Shown: positions 63,847-64,000 of the stretch, piece by piece | Numbering within the stretch: position 1 is the first letter of the stretch | How the letters are laid out: the number at the start of each line of letters is the position of its first letter | Assembly (NCBI RefSeq): GCF_021602155.1 | Contig: NZ_BQHY01000001.1 | Location: forward strand, 496,001 to 560,000 | Length of the DNA: 64,000 bases | Direction: 5' to 3' | Source of the DNA: Pseudomonas parakoreensis | GTDB lineage: Bacteria > Pseudomonadota > Gammaproteobacteria > Pseudomonadales > Pseudomonadaceae | Notes under the pieces: generated by a model | The model's database searches: none | What the model saw: the letters and a program-made list of their open reading frames with translations, nothing else | Told to the model about the DNA's origin: nothing | Made by a program: the position numbers and the translations under genes

Positions 63847-64000
63847 TTAACCGATAACAGGGGCTTTGGCCCAATCAATCTCCCCCGCCGGCACCGGCCG
63901 CCCAAACCAGTAGCCCTGTCCCAGATCACAGGCCTGCTCCAGCAGAAACGCCGCCTGCTCGGCCTGTTCGATCCCTTCGGCATGCACCTGCATGCCCATG
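63847..64000 (-). CDS. EAL-domain protein (cyclic-di-GMP phosphodiesterase type), C-terminus only
   Basis: The last 51 codons of a gene entering from the right edge read HAEGIEQAEQAAFLLEQACD followed by LGQGYWFGRPVPAGEI, the characteristic end of an EAL domain (the E of AEGIE binds metal). Stop TAA is at 63847-63849. The N-terminal architecture, and thus whether a GGDEF or sensor domain is present, lies outside the window. Confidence 0.8.
   Translation of the reverse strand, partial: MGMQVHAEGIEQAEQAAFLLEQACDLGQGYWFGRPVPAGEIDWAKAPVIG

Overview
This window is high-GC chromosomal DNA from a fluorescent-group Pseudomonas. The evidence is the dense set of Pseudomonas-type REP inverted pairs (24 seen), the gene sets tcyJLN-dcyD, triABC, atsRBCA-atsK, oscA-sbp-cysTWA and betT with a choline-type operator, and TonB with the long N-terminal extension usual in Pseudomonas. 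No rRNA, tRNA, CRISPR array, prophage or insertion sequence was seen. Both ends cut genes: a flavin monooxygenase on the left and an EAL-domain protein on the right.

Layout. 1-4.3 kb: LacI-type regulator divergent from a TonB-dependent receptor and an LLM flavin monooxygenase, with a perfect palindromic operator between them. 4.4-5.0 kb: hicAB toxin-antitoxin. 5.4-7.8 kb: small membrane protein and betT. 8.1-12.8 kb: cysteine/cystine block (epsC, dcyD, tcyJLN). 13.2-14.0 kb: unrecognised two-repeat protein. 14.3-20.9 kb: organosulfur operon (tiny leader ORF, two SfnB-family flavoenzymes, DszA-like monooxygenase, metQNI). 21.0-27.0 kb: methyltransferase and triABC efflux genes. 27.2-32.9 kb: ATPase, amino-acid ABC transporter, a 30-codon ORF and an orphan metQ. 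33.1-34.7 kb: SfnR-like sigma-54 activator with unusual motifs and an alpha/beta hydrolase. 35.0-52.2 kb: sulfate-ester island (exbD, exbB, tonB, an avidin-like protein, aryl sulfotransferase, TonB receptor, two related LysR regulators, two sulfatases, alkylsulfatase AtsK and the AtsRBC transporter). 52.3-59.2 kb: desaturase/AraC pair, an HprRS-like two-component system facing a haem-binding-like protein and periplasmic HIU hydrolase, Crp-family regulator and Mpo1-like protein. 59.3-63.5 kb: oscA-sbp-cysTWA sulfate uptake.

The dominant theme is sulfur scavenging. Sulfate, cystine, methionine, sulfonates or sulfones, and alkyl and aryl sulfate esters would be taken up and desulfurised. A recurring promoter element, read CTTATTCC in the direction of the genes, precedes many of these units and suggests a shared LysR-type (CysB-like) sulfur-starvation regulon. 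Least described parts: two tiny related ORFs in sulfur promoters, a terminator in the leader of the organosulfur operon, the avidin-like protein inside the sulfate-ester island, and the SfnR-like activator lacking a recognisable DNA-binding domain. All functional names rest on reading the sequence and remembered family features; no searches were run.
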